DNA from: Enterobacteriaceae bacterium UBA2655
Lineage (GTDB): Bacteria; Pseudomonadota; Gammaproteobacteria; Enterobacterales; Enterobacteriaceae
Reading direction: 5' to 3'
DNA: 12,081 nucleotides
NCBI GenBank assembly: GCA_002359495.1
Contig: DENB01000020.1
Span: 50,254-62,334, forward strand
Positions within the stretch are counted from its first letter, which is position 1, and the number at the start of each line of letters is the position of its first letter. Positions 1 through 7,110 of this stretch are shown in pieces. A program made the position numbers and the translations under genes. A model generated the notes under the pieces. The model was not told the DNA's origin, searched no databases, and was given only the letters and a program-made list of their open reading frames with translations.

Positions 1-1506
1 AACGATGTGACGAACTTCAACACCGTCGTCACGACCTACTTCGATGCGGTACAGCTCCATTTCGCCGACGTCGCGACGTTCACGACGCGGACGGTCGCCG
101 TCACGGCTGTCGCGGCTGTCACGTCCTTCACGGCCGCCAGCGCGACGTTCGTCGCGATCGCGGAATTCACGACGCTGCGGACGCGGCGCATCCGGCGGCA
201 GGATCAGCGGACGTTCGCCCTGCGCCATTTTCAGCAGCGCTGCGGCCAGCGTTTCCATATCCAGCTCGTCCTGCGGAGAGAGTTTCTCCAGCAGCGCGCG
301 ATACTGATCCAGATCGCTGCTTTCCAGCTGCTGCTGTACGCGGCTTGCGAATTTCTCCAGACGACGCGTGCTCAGCAGTTCGGCGTTCGGCAGTTCAACT
401 TCCGGAATCGTCAGCTTCATGGTGCGCTCGATGTTGCGCAGCAGGCGACGTTCGCGGTTTTCTACGAACAGCAGCGCGCGACCGGCACGGCCTGCACGGC
501 CGGTACGACCGATACGGTGAACATAAGACTCCGCATCCAGCGGAATGTCATAGTTTACCACCAGGCTGATACGCTCAACGTCAAGACCGCGAGCGGCGAC
601 GTCGGTGGCGATCAGGATGTCGAGACGGCCGTCTTTCAGGCGCTCCAGCGTCTGCTCACGCAGCGCCTGGTTCATGTCGCCGTTCAGCGCGGCGCTATTG
701 TAACCGTTGCGCTCCAGCACTTCGGCCACTTCCAGGGTCGCGTTTTTAGTACGCACGAAGATGATCGCCGCATCAAAATCTTCCGCTTCCAGGAAGCGTA
801 CCAGCGCGTCGGATTTACGACCGTACGCGGTCCAGTAAGACTGGCTGATGTCCGGGCGCGTGGTCACGCTGGACTGAATACGCACTTCCTGCGGCTCTTT
901 CATGAAGCGGCGGGTAATGCGACGGATCGCTTCCGGCATGGTGGCGGAGAACAGGGCGGTCTGATGACCTTCCGGGATCTGCGCCATGATGGTTTCTACA
1001 TCTTCGATAAAGCCCATACGCAGCATTTCATCAGCTTCGTCCAGCACCAGGCCGCGCAGGTTAGAGAGATCGAGCGTACCGCGCTTCAGATGGTCGAGCA
1101 GACGACCAGGAGTACCGACCACAACCTGTGGTCCCTGACGCAGAGCGCGCAGCTGTACGTCATAACGCTGGCCGCCGTAAAGGGCCACGACGTTCAGGCC
1201 GCGCATATGTTTAGAGAATTCAGTTACGGCTTCCGCCACCTGCACCGCCAGTTCGCGGGTCGGCGCCAGCACCAGAATTTGCGGCGCCTTCAGTGACGGG
1301 TCGATGTTATTTAACAGGGGCAGAGAGAATGCCGCTGTTTTGCCACTACCGGTCTGCGCCATGCCCAGCACGTCGCGTCCAGCCAGCAGATGTGGAATAC
1401 ATTCAGCCTGGATCGGCGACGGCTTTTCGTAACCCATGTCGTTAAGTGCGGACAGAATGGATTCGTTAAGGCCCAGATCAGCAAAAGTGGTTTGGATATC
1501 AGTCAT
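1..1506 (-). CDS. deaD: DEAD-box RNA helicase DeaD/CsdA, 3' part cut by the window edge
   Basis: ATP-dependent RNA helicase of the cold-shock response, acting in 50S ribosome assembly and, with the RNA degradosome, in mRNA decay. The frame is open from ATG at 1506 to base 1 and gives 502 codons; E. coli DeaD is about 629 aa, so the C-terminal fifth is outside. Visible motifs: Q motif with SPIQ at residues 30-33, Walker A AQTGSGKT at 50-57, PTRELA at 82-87, TPGR at 132-135, DEAD at 156-159, then SAT, RGLD and HRIGRTGR. After the two RecA-like domains comes an Arg/Asp-rich linker ([10 protein letters not shown], then RDSRDSRDG), and the start of the DbpA-like RNA-binding domain ([19 protein letters not shown]) is where the window ends. 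The N-terminus [13 protein letters not shown] differs from the E. coli [13 protein letters not shown]. An SD-like AAGAGG lies 12 bases before the ATG, at the stop of yrbN. Confidence 0.97.
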   Translation of the reverse strand, partial: MTDIQTTFADLGLNESILSALNDMGYEKPSPIQAECIPHLLAGRDVLGMAQTGSGKTAAFSLPLLNNIDPSLKAPQILVLAPTRELAVQVAEAVTEFSKHMRGLNVVALYGGQRYDVQLRALRQGPQVVVGTPGRLLDHLKRGTLDLSNLRGLVLDEADEMLRMGFIEDVETIMAQIPEGHQTALFSATMPEAIRRITRRFMKEPQEVRIQSSVTTRPDISQSYWTAYGRKSDALVRFLEAEDFDAAIIFVRTKNATLEVAEVLERNGYNSAALNGDMNQALREQTLERLKDGRLDILIATDVAARGLDVERISLVVNYDIPLDAESYVHRIGRTGRAGRAGRALLFVENRERRLLRNIERTMKLTIPEVELPNAELLSTRRLEKFASRVQQQLESSDLDQYRALLEKLSPQDELDMETLAAALLKMAQGERPLILPPDAPRPQRREFRDRDERRAGGREGRDSRDSRDGDRPRRERRDVGEMELYRIEVGRDDGVEVRHIV

Positions 1507-1522
1507 GTAGTACACGTGCCTC

Positions 1523-1579
1523 TTAGATTGCGGCGGCCAGTCTACATAACTCGACATGAAAATTTTCAGTCATTTTCAT
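1523..1579 (-). CDS. yrbN: YrbN small protein, shortened to 18 aa by an early TAA
   Basis: Small ORF directly upstream of dea[19 protein letters not shown], then TAA. E. coli YrbN, as I remember it, is 26 aa ([26 protein letters not shown]) and its stop overlaps the deaD start; its role is not established beyond possible translational coupling to deaD. Here the same frame continues past the TAA as EARVLHD and reaches TGA at 1501-1499, overlapping the deaD ATG, which is exactly the 26-codon layout. Codon 19 is therefore a nonsense codon inside an otherwise conserved frame. The new stop is part of TAAGAGG, which is also the SD-like sequence for deaD, 12 bases from its ATG. The ORF's own ribosome site is weak. 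Identity is sure from the first 16 residues; whether it is translated is inferred from homology. Confidence 0.8.
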   Translation of the reverse strand: MKMTENFHVELCRLAAAI

Positions 1580-1684
1580 CGAAAAGTGTGAACCGGCTCA
1601 AATTAGAAGTTTCGACGAACAGAAAAGCCTTCATCCCGGAAGATGATGACTTGACGGGTAATTCAGGCAATAAAAGTTCGTCAG

Positions 1685-2569
1685 CTATTGCTGGTCAGAT
1701 TCTGATAAATCGTCTTGTGTCTGGCCGAGTTGCGCCAGTTCCAACAATGCGTATCGGTGTTCAACAAAGTTATTAACGTTGTTGGCCACCGCCAGTTTGA
1801 ACAACGCTTTCGCGTCGTCCTTCTCCCCCAGACTTAGGTAGTACTTACCTAAATAGAAGTTGGTTTCACTGAGATGCTCAGCGAGCGAGGTGTTATCCGT
1901 TGCGTCCGCCTTGAGACGTTCCATCAACGTCTTTTCGTTGATGTCGCCCAGGTAGAACTCGACAATGTTCCATCCCCATTGATCTCTGACCGCTTTGTTA
2001 TAACGCTGCTTCAGCGCTACTTCCGCCTGATCGACGTCCATCTCGCGTTCGTCGAGATAAAGCCACAGGCTGCGGAAAGGATCATTAGGATCGTCTTGAT
2101 AAAACGCCAGCAGATCATCTTGCGCTAACTTGTATCGACCGCCGTAATAGAGGGCGATACCACGGTTTAAATGCGCATAGTTGTAAGTTGGATCAAGCTC
2201 AAGTACAGAATCAAACGCTTCATAGGCAGCATCAAAATTGCCTGCCTGCGTTAAGTATATACCAAGATAGTTAAATACTTCCGGCATATCTGGTCTGATA
2301 GATAGCGCTTGCGAGAAATCGTTCCGCGCCAGTGCTCTCAAACCTAAACTATCATACAACACTCCGCGCTCATATAATAGCTGTGCGCGTTCATCATCGG
2401 TCAGGGCACGACTGGCAAGAATTTGTTCCATTCGCGCCAGAATCACTTCCTGCTGCAGTGTGGGCTGCAAAGGCACTGCCATAACTTCGTTCTTACGCCA
2501 ATTGGAGTTGCTGCATCCTGCCAGCGTCAAAGCTGTCGCAACAAAACACCAGCGCAAAAAAGGCTTCAT
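1685..2569 (-). CDS. nlpI: Outer-membrane lipoprotein NlpI (TPR adaptor for the Prc protease)
   Basis: 294 aa, the same length as E. coli NlpI and nearly identical to it for most of its length. It begins with a lipoprotein signal peptide: MKPFLRW, a hydrophobic stretch, and lipobox LAGC with the acylated Cys at residue 19. The next residue is Ser, not Asp, which fits sorting to the outer membrane. The rest is helical tetratricopeptide repeats (for example around [21 protein letters not shown] and [20 protein letters not shown]). In E. coli NlpI brings the endopeptidase MepS to the protease Prc, and so helps control peptidoglycan expansion. GGAG 7 bases before the ATG supports the start. It follows pnp after 126 bases that contain the pnp terminator. 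The region around residues 175-195 ([25 protein letters not shown]) is the least like E. coli. Confidence 0.97.
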   Translation of the reverse strand: MKPFLRWCFVATALTLAGCSNSNWRKNEVMAVPLQPTLQQEVILARMEQILASRALTDDERAQLLYERGVLYDSLGLRALARNDFSQALSIRPDMPEVFNYLGIYLTQAGNFDAAYEAFDSVLELDPTYNYAHLNRGIALYYGGRYKLAQDDLLAFYQDDPNDPFRSLWLYLDEREMDVDQAEVALKQRYNKAVRDQWGWNIVEFYLGDINEKTLMERLKADATDNTSLAEHLSETNFYLGKYYLSLGEKDDAKALFKLAVANNVNNFVEHRYALLELAQLGQTQDDLSESDQQ

Positions 2570-2650
2570 TTCCCACTCCCGAATACAAACATTGGGACGA
2601 CCATCCTGTCATCCGCCTGCTGTGCACAAGGATTCCTGCCCTCGCGATGA

Positions 2651-2684
2651 CACAAAAGCCTCTCTCCGCCAGGCAGAGAGAGGC
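2651..2684 (-). terminator. Intrinsic terminator after pnp
   Basis: On the minus strand GCCTCTCTC (2684-2676) pairs perfectly with GAGAGAGGC (2666-2658); the stem continues inward with about three more pairs to a 3-base loop, and TTTTGTGT follows. The first arm begins 11 bases after the last base of the pnp stop codon. The plus-strand side has no T tract, so it works in one direction only. The T tract is short, so partial read-through into nlpI is plausible. Confidence 0.85.
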
Positions 2685-2695
2685 AAATCAAGTGC

Positions 2696-4831
2696 TTACT
2701 CTGCGTCAGGTGAAGCGGTTGCAGCGGCTTCTTCTGCCTGCGGCTTCGGCTCTGAGGCTTCTTTGATGCTCAGACGCACGCGGCCCTGACGGTCCACTTC
2801 CAGTACCTTAACCGGCACTTCCTGGCCCATCTGCAGGTAGTCGGTCACTTTCTCAACACGCTTGTCGGCGATTTGAGAAATGTGCACCAGACCTTCTTTA
2901 CCGCCGCCGATCGCAACGAAAGCGCCGAAATCAACAATGCGGGTCACTTTACCGTTGTAAATGCGGCCCACTTCGATCTCTGCGGTGATCTCTTCGATGC
3001 GACGAATCGCTTCTTTCGCTTTCAGACCGTCGGTCGCAGCGATTTTCACGGTGCCATCGTCTTCGATTTCGATCGTCGTGCCGGTCTCTTCGGTCAGCGC
3101 ACGAATCACTGAACCGCCTTTACCGATGACGTCTTTGATCTTGTCAGCGTTGATTTTGATGGTATAGATACGCGGCGCGAACTCGGAAATTTCGCCACGC
3201 GGCGTGCTGATCGCCTGCTCCATCACGCTCAGGATGTGCAGACGCGCGCCCTTAGCCTGATTCAGCGCCACCTGCATGATTTCGCGCGTGATGCCTTCGA
3301 TTTTAATGTCCATCTGCAGCGCGGTGATGCCTTCACGGCTACCGGCTACTTTGAAGTCCATGTCGCCCAGGTGATCTTCGTCGCCGAGGATGTCGGACAG
3401 AACAACAAACTTCTCGTCTTCTTTCACCAGACCCATCGCGATACCGGCAACCGCCGCTTTAATCGGCACGCCGGCATCCATCAGCGCCAGAGAAGCGCCG
3501 CAGACGGAAGCCATTGAGGAAGAACCGTTGGATTCGGTGATCTCTGATACCACACGTACGGTGTACGGGAACTCGTCGCCTTGCGGCATAACTGCCAGAA
3601 CGCCGCGCTTCGCCAGACGACCGTGACCAATTTCACGGCGCTTCGGCGAGCCGACCATGCCGGTTTCGCCTACGGAGTACGGAGGGAAGTTGTAGTGGAA
3701 CAGGAAGCTGTCGGTACGCTCGCCCATCAGCTCATCCAGGCTCTGCGCGTCACGCGCGGTGCCCAGCGTCGCGGTAACCAGCGCCTGGGTTTCGCCGCGG
3801 GTAAACAGCGAAGAACCATGCGTCCGCGGCAAAACGCCAGTACGCACATCCAGACCACGGATCATATCTTTTTCACGACCATCGATACGCGGCTCGCCGT
3901 TCAGAATACGGGTGCGCACCACGTTCTTTTCCAGGCTGTGAACGATGTCGCCGATTTCCGCGTCGTCCAGCGTCTCATCTTCAACCAGCAGCGCAGCGAC
4001 GGTCTCTTCTTTGATGACGCCAACCTGTGCGTAACGCTCTTGCTTGTCCGTGATGCGGTAAGCATCGCTGATACGTGCTTCAGCCAGCGCGGCAACACGT
4101 GCGATAAGCGCATCGTTGGTCGCTTCCGGCTGCCAGTCCCAACGCGGTTTGCCCGCTTCGGCAACCAGCGCATTGATGTTTTCGATCACAACCTGCTGCT
4201 GCTCGTGGCCGAATACTACAGCGCCCAGCATTTGCTCTTCGGTCAGGATGTCCGCTTCGGATTCAACCATCAGAACGGCGTTCTGCGTACCGGCGACAAC
4301 CAGATCCAGACGAGAAGTTTTAATCTCGTCAGCGGTCGGGTTCAGCACATACTGATCGTTGATGTAGCCGACGCGCGCGGCGCCGATAGGGCCGTTGAAC
4401 GGAATGCCGGAGAGCGACAGCGCGGCGGAAGCGCCGATCATCGCAACGATGTCCGGGTTCACCTGCGGGTTAACGGAAACCACGGTAGCGATAACCTGAA
4501 CTTCATTGACGAAGCCTTCCGGGAACAGCGGACGAACCGGACGGTCGATCAGACGGGCGGTCAGGGTTTCACCTTCGCTCGGACGACCTTCGCGGCGGAA
4601 GAAGCTGCCCGGAATACGGCCGGCAGCGTAAGTACGTTCCTGATAGTTTACGGTCAGCGGGAAGAAATCCTGACCCACTTTGGCTTTTTTCTGGCCGACA
4701 ACGGTGACGAATACGGCAGTATCATCCATGCTGGCCATAACGGCCGCAGTGGCCTGGCGCGCCATCATGCCGGTTTCCAGCGTGACGGTATGCTGACCAT
4801 ATTGGAATTGACGAACGATCGGGTTCAGCAA
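2696..4831 (-). CDS. pnp: Polyribonucleotide nucleotidyltransferase (PNPase)
   Basis: 3'-5' phosphorolytic exoribonuclease, a trimer and component of the RNase E degradosome, cytoplasmic. 711 aa, equal to E. coli PNPase. Domains in order: first RNase PH core (about 12-142), helical linker (about 150-230), second RNase PH core (about 310-500), KH domain (about 553-612, with [10 protein letters not shown]), S1 domain (about 620-690, with [28 protein letters not shown]). The catalytic [15 protein letters not shown] segment near residue 485 is intact. The start is TTG at 4831-4829, giving [14 protein letters not shown]. coli pnp also uses TTG, and AAGGA lies 8 bases upstream. The acidic, Ala-rich tail (from about 693) is the divergent part. 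It has its own leader with an RNase III-type hairpin and is known in E. coli to repress its own expression after RNase III cleavage there. Confidence 0.98.
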   Translation of the reverse strand: MLNPIVRQFQYGQHTVTLETGMMARQATAAVMASMDDTAVFVTVVGQKKAKVGQDFFPLTVNYQERTYAAGRIPGSFFRREGRPSEGETLTARLIDRPVRPLFPEGFVNEVQVIATVVSVNPQVNPDIVAMIGASAALSLSGIPFNGPIGAARVGYINDQYVLNPTADEIKTSRLDLVVAGTQNAVLMVESEADILTEEQMLGAVVFGHEQQQVVIENINALVAEAGKPRWDWQPEATNDALIARVAALAEARISDAYRITDKQERYAQVGVIKEETVAALLVEDETLDDAEIGDIVHSLEKNVVRTRILNGEPRIDGREKDMIRGLDVRTGVLPRTHGSSLFTRGETQALVTATLGTARDAQSLDELMGERTDSFLFHYNFPPYSVGETGMVGSPKRREIGHGRLAKRGVLAVMPQGDEFPYTVRVVSEITESNGSSSMASVCGASLALMDAGVPIKAAVAGIAMGLVKEDEKFVVLSDILGDEDHLGDMDFKVAGSREGITALQMDIKIEGITREIMQVALNQAKGARLHILSVMEQAISTPRGEISEFAPRIYTIKINADKIKDVIGKGGSVIRALTEETGTTIEIEDDGTVKIAATDGLKAKEAIRRIEEITAEIEVGRIYNGKVTRIVDFGAFVAIGGGKEGLVHISQIADKRVEKVTDYLQMGQEVPVKVLEVDRQGRVRLSIKEASEPKPQAEEAAATASPDAE

Positions 4832-4839
4832 AATTAATA

Positions 4840-4844
4840 TCCTT
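4840..4844 (-). promoter_or_regulatory. Ribosome binding site fixing the TTG start of pnp
   Basis: AAGGA on the minus strand lies 8 bases before the TTG at 4831-4829. No ATG or GTG in the frame gives a match to the family N-terminus, so this site and the conserved MLNPIVR start together decide the initiation codon. Confidence 0.8.
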
Positions 4845-4905
4845 AACTTCGGGGCAGACCTGTCTCAGGCCCGCTATGGGTTTACCGATCTTCAGCTGCA
4901 TCCTC

Positions 4906-4958
4906 GCGACTAATGACAACCCTTAACCGCCCCTGCGGTAAAGCCTCTCATTAGCCGC
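4906..4958 (-). promoter_or_regulatory. Long hairpin in the pnp leader, RNase III-type site
   Basis: On the minus strand the arms 4958-4948 and 4916-4906 form an 11-pair stem (one G-U) built on CTAATGA/TCATTAG, and an inner stem ACCGC/GCGGT (4939-4935 with 4930-4926) closes a 4-base loop; the stretch between is imperfectly paired. It begins 75 bases upstream of the pnp start codon. In E. coli RNase III cuts a long stem-loop in this same place, and PNPase then destabilises its own message. The structure is seen; its processing here is inferred from E. coli. Confidence 0.7.
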
Positions 4959-5031
4959 GCGAATCTCTGCAAACAAAGATCGCTCTTAGCAACAATACAT
5001 GAGTTTGGACCGGATTGCTGCGGATTGCCTG

Positions 5032-5058
5032 AAAAAAGGGGCCTTAAAGGCCCCTTTT
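5032..5058 (-). terminator. rpsO terminator, also terminator-like on the plus strand
   Basis: GGGGCC (5038-5043) pairs with GGCCCC (5049-5054), with one more T-A pair closing a 3-base loop, and A/T runs extend the stem. On the minus strand six T residues follow (5037-5032). It lies about 80 bases after the rpsO stop. In E. coli this hairpin ends most rpsO transcripts and its base is next to an RNase E cut that separates rpsO from pnp mRNA. Confidence 0.92.
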
Positions 5059-5073
5059 CGCGAAACTCGCACA

Positions 5074-5132
5074 AATCTGATCGTCGGAAACGTTTTTTTG
5101 CATGCTGCGCTTGCTACGCCCTTGATCAGATT
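5074..5132 (-). other. Structured 3' untranslated region of rpsO
   Basis: AATCTGATC (5132-5124, minus strand) and GATCAGATT (5082-5074) form a 9-base perfect inverted repeat enclosing 41 bases, which include a run of seven A residues in the RNA (from TTTTTTT on the plus strand). It starts 8 bases after the rpsO stop codon and ends just before the terminator. RNase E acts in this part of the message in E. coli; a role here is inferred. Confidence 0.45.
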
Positions 5133-5140
5133 CTTCAGAC

Positions 5141-5410
5141 TTAGCGACGCAGGCCCAGGTTTTCGATCAGGCTGGTGTAACGTGCAACATCTTTACGCTT
5201 CAGGTAGTCCAGCAGCTTACGACGCTGAGAAACCATGCGCAGCAGACCGCGACGGCTGTGGTGGTCTTTTTTGTGCTCAGAAAAGTGACCTTGCAGGTGG
5301 TTGATCTGAGCAGTCAGCAGAGCAACCTGAACTTCGGTTGAACCGCTGTCGTTAGCGCCACGACCGTATTTAGCAACGATCTCTGCTTTCGCTTCTACGC
5401 TTAGAGACAT
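5141..5410 (-). CDS. rpsO: 30S ribosomal protein S15
   Basis: 89 aa, the usual length. S15 binds the central domain of 16S rRNA early in 30S assembly and starts binding of S6, S18 and others. The whole chain matches, with the conserved [17 protein letters not shown] helix, the [25 protein letters not shown] core that contacts rRNA, and the C-terminal ENLGLRR. GGAG is 6 bases before the ATG. It has its own promoter (5483-5511) and terminator. In E. coli S15 represses its own translation by stabilising a pseudoknot over the start site. The leader here is about 65 bases and holds the palindrome GCTTTAAAGC at 5467-5476 near the expected 5' end, but I could not confirm the full pseudoknot by eye. 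Confidence 0.98.
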   Translation of the reverse strand: MSLSVEAKAEIVAKYGRGANDSGSTEVQVALLTAQINHLQGHFSEHKKDHHSRRGLLRMVSQRRKLLDYLKRKDVARYTSLIENLGLRR

Positions 5411-5482
5411 AATAAACTCCAGTAATAAAATGAATGTAAGGGTGCCGATCTCTAATTCAGCAGCCCGCTTTAAAGCCGCGCT

Positions 5483-5511
5483 ATTCTACTCTTCGCCTGT
5501 GGCCAACGCAA
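5483..5511 (-). promoter_or_regulatory. Sigma-70 promoter of rpsO
   Basis: On the minus strand TTGCGT (5511-5506) is followed by a 17-base spacer and TAGAAT (5488-5483); each box matches 4 or 5 of 6 consensus bases with ideal spacing. The predicted RNA start is near 5476, about 65 bases before the rpsO ATG, which fits the main rpsO promoter known in E. coli. The -35 box directly touches the end of the ERIC element. Confidence 0.75.
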
Positions 5512-5639
5512 ATTCCTCGTCATCTTTCACGCGTCAGCGGCGTTAACTGCCCCTGCTCGCCCCGGTCACGTAGTTATCTACGCTCTCGGGGACTCGCCTG
5601 GTTGCCGCCTTGCTGAACACGCGAAAGCTTTAGAGGAAT
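5512..5639. repeat. ERIC (IRU) intergenic repeat, complete copy
   Basis: A 128-base palindrome in the truB-rpsO spacer. The ends are inverted repeats: ATTCCTC at 5512-5518 and GAGGAAT at 5633-5639. The centre is a hairpin with CCCCG/CGGGG (5560-5564 with 5587-5591) and CGTAG/CTACG (5569-5573 with 5578-5582) around the loop TTAT, and its midpoint is exactly the midpoint of the whole element. Length, symmetry and the central segments (GTCACGTAGTTAT, GCTCTCGGGGACTCGC, TTGCCGCCTTGCTG) match what I remember of the roughly 127-base ERIC family with scattered differences. ERICs are non-autonomous elements of Enterobacterales and Vibrio that insert at TA and fold in RNA when transcribed. Confidence 0.85.
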
Positions 5640-5692
5640 CGTCATCTTTCACGCGTCAGCGGCGGTGCCGTTACGCGTGAAGGCTACAGCGG
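5639..5692. repeat. Shortened ERIC-like element forming a hairpin after truB
   Basis: Bases 5639-5664 repeat 5517-5542, the left end of the ERIC, without a mismatch over 26 bases. They run directly into a sequence (5673-5692) resembling the ERIC right end (ACGCGtgAAGGCTacAG against ACGCGAAAGCTTTAG). The result is a hairpin: TTCACGCGT (5648-5656) pairs with ACGCGTGAA (5673-5681), with an inner CGGC/GCCG stem. It looks like an ERIC that lost its middle. It begins next to the truB stop; no T run follows, so it is not a standard terminator, but it could protect or end truB mRNA. Confidence 0.6.
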
Positions 5693-5693
5693 A

Positions 5694-6638
5694 TCAAGCA
5701 GGATATTCGACGACCAGACGACGCGGCGCAACGCGGCCTTCGTCATCAATTTCCGCCATGCCGATAAACTTGCGCTCATCGCCTTCGGTGACGCGCACCA
5801 GCCCCTCGGCCGGGACTTTCGCTGCCTGCACCGGCTGGCCCTGCTTAAAATAAGCGGCCACCACCGGCAGCAGATTGACTTCAGGAAACGCCGATGCCGG
5901 GCTGTCCATCGGCAGCAGCAGCGGATCAAGCAGTTCGCCCGGCGACGTCTCCGCTTCATTCGCGCGTTCCAGCAGCGCATTAAGCTGCTCCAGCGTCACC
6001 ATATTCCCGATCGGATAGCGCGCGACCTGTAGACGACGCAGCATAATGACATGCGCGCCGCAGCCAAGCTTCTCGCCTAAATCGTCGATAATGGTGCGGA
6101 TATAGGTGCCTTTGGAGCAGTGAATCTCCAGCTCCAGCTCATCATCCTGCCAGCGAATAAACTGCAGCTCATAGACGGTAATCGGACGCGCTTCGCGTTC
6201 GACTTCGATGCCCTGACGCGCATATTCATACAGCGGCCGTCCCTGATGCTTGAGCGCGGAGAACATCGAGGGAACCTGCAAGGTTTCGCCGCGAAAGCTT
6301 TCCAGCGCCGCATCCAGCTCCGGCTGCGTAAAGGCCAGCGGACGCTCTTGCACCACGCTGCCGTCGGCGTCAGAGGTGTCGGTGCGCTGCCCCAGACGTG
6401 CAATCACGCGGTAACGCTTGTCGGAATCGAGCAAATACTGAGAAAACTTAGTCGCTTCGCCGAGGCAGATCGGCAGCATCCCGGTTGCCAGCGGATCGAG
6501 CGCGCCGGTGTGGCCCGCTTTGTTGGCGTTATAGATGCGCTTCACTTTTTGCAGCACGTCGTTGGATGAGGCGCCCTGCGGTTTATCCAGCAGCAGCACC
6601 CCATGCACATCACGACCGCGACGACGAGGACGACTCAT
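5694..6638 (-). CDS. truB: tRNA pseudouridine-55 synthase TruB
   Basis: Converts U55 of the T-loop of nearly all tRNAs to pseudouridine and also acts as a tRNA folding helper. 314 aa from the ATG at 6638, the same as E. coli. The catalytic loop [13 protein letters not shown] carries the nucleophile Asp48. Other family motifs are present: LLLDKPQG (15-22), [18 protein letters not shown], the PSMFSALK segment, and [22 protein letters not shown]. The C-terminus is a small PUA domain (about 250-314, ending [16 protein letters not shown]). The start is chosen at ATG, not the in-frame TTG one codon earlier, because [10 protein letters not shown] is the family N-terminus. It shares one base with the rbfA stop (TGATG), and its ribosome site AAGGAGG lies inside the end of rbfA, which suggests translational coupling. 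Confidence 0.97.
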   Translation of the reverse strand: MSRPRRRGRDVHGVLLLDKPQGASSNDVLQKVKRIYNANKAGHTGALDPLATGMLPICLGEATKFSQYLLDSDKRYRVIARLGQRTDTSDADGSVVQERPLAFTQPELDAALESFRGETLQVPSMFSALKHQGRPLYEYARQGIEVEREARPITVYELQFIRWQDDELELEIHCSKGTYIRTIIDDLGEKLGCGAHVIMLRRLQVARYPIGNMVTLEQLNALLERANEAETSPGELLDPLLLPMDSPASAFPEVNLLPVVAAYFKQGQPVQAAKVPAEGLVRVTEGDERKFIGMAEIDDEGRVAPRRLVVEYPA

Positions 6639-7045
6639 CAATCCTCCTTGTCTTCGTCCGCAGCTTCAGAGCCACGGCGCTCAACATCGTTTTTTACGAC
6701 GCTGGAGACGAGGTTGGACATGCGCATCCCTTCAATCAGTGAGTTGTCGTAAAAGAAAGTCAGCTCCGGCACGATACGCAGACGCATCGCTTTGCCGAGC
6801 AGGGTACGAATGTAGCCGGACGCTTCTTTCAGCGCTTTCAGGCCATTTTGCACCGCCTCTTCGTCTTTATCGTTAAGGAAGGTGACAAATACTTTGGCAT
6901 AGGCGAGATCGCGTGACACTTCCACGCCGGAAACGGTGACCATCATACCCAGACGCGGATCTTTGATCTCACGCTGAAGGATAATCGCGACTTCCTTTTG
7001 CAGTTCCTGCGCCACGCGCTGTGGGCGACCAAATTCTTTCGCCAT
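6638..7045 (-). CDS. rbfA: 30S ribosome-binding factor RbfA
   Basis: Binds the immature 30S subunit near the 5' end helix of 16S rRNA and assists late maturation; in E. coli it is needed for growth in the cold. 135 aa, two more than E. coli, with a single type II KH-like domain over about residues 5-105: [20 protein letters not shown] at the start, [32 protein letters not shown], then [25 protein letters not shown]. The acidic tail [13 protein letters not shown] is the variable part. GGAG lies 8 bases before the ATG. It follows infB after 65 bases holding a strong hairpin and overlaps truB by one base. Confidence 0.97.
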   Translation of the reverse strand: MAKEFGRPQRVAQELQKEVAIILQREIKDPRLGMMVTVSGVEVSRDLAYAKVFVTFLNDKDEEAVQNGLKALKEASGYIRTLLGKAMRLRIVPELTFFYDNSLIEGMRMSNLVSSVVKNDVERRGSEAADEDKED

Positions 7046-7062
7046 ATTTATTTCTCCAAAAT

Positions 7063-7091
7063 AATTCGGGAGGCCAGCGGCCTCCCAAATT
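7063..7091 (-). terminator. Terminator-like hairpin between infB and rbfA
   Basis: GGGAGGCC (7068-7075) and GGCCTCCC (7079-7086) form an 8-pair perfect stem with a 3-base loop; past one mismatch, AATT/AATT adds four pairs. On the minus strand GAATTATTTTGG follows, which is T-rich but broken. It may be a partial terminator or attenuator that lowers rbfA-truB expression relative to infB, or a block to 3' exonucleases. It lies 20 bases after the infB stop. Confidence 0.55.
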
Positions 7092-7110
7092 GCATTACAA
7101 CAAATGGCGA

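Larger units (their letters stand above)
4890..5058 (+). ncRNA. sraG: Candidate SraG small RNA, antisense in the rpsO-pnp spacer
   Basis: E. coli and Yersinia carry the small RNA SraG between rpsO and pnp, transcribed opposite to both. The plus strand here ends in a fitting 3' hairpin: the rpsO terminator is palindromic with A residues on one side and TTTT on the other (5055-5058), so it can also stop plus-strand transcription. The RNA would be antisense to the RNase III hairpin of the pnp leader. The left end is a guess from the roughly 170-base size of the E. coli RNA; I found no convincing plus-strand promoter. This spacer (4832-5140, 309 bases) has no protein gene I can support. Confidence 0.35.

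Noticed and set aside
7..1296. 429-codon open frame on the plus strand opposite deaD
   Set aside because: Mirror of a GC-rich coding gene; low-complexity product rich in Gln, Arg, Phe and Thr, with no family likeness. The minus-strand frame is clearly DeaD.
3581..4837. 418-codon open frame on the plus strand opposite pnp
   Set aside because: Shadow of the PNPase codons; no recognisable domain, no good ribosome site.
4975..5015. A pnp promoter (TATTGT as -10) on the minus strand after the rpsO terminator
   Set aside because: E. coli has a pnp promoter in this spacer, but here I find no -35 box of useful quality at normal spacing, so I cannot place it.
5011..5030. Two adjacent copies of CGGATTGC with a 10-base period
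   Set aside because: Only two short units; no evidence that it is more than chance.
4999..5304. 101-codon plus-strand frame over the rpsO-pnp spacer and rpsO
   Set aside because: Runs through the terminator hairpin and then opposite S15; no ribosome site or family likeness.
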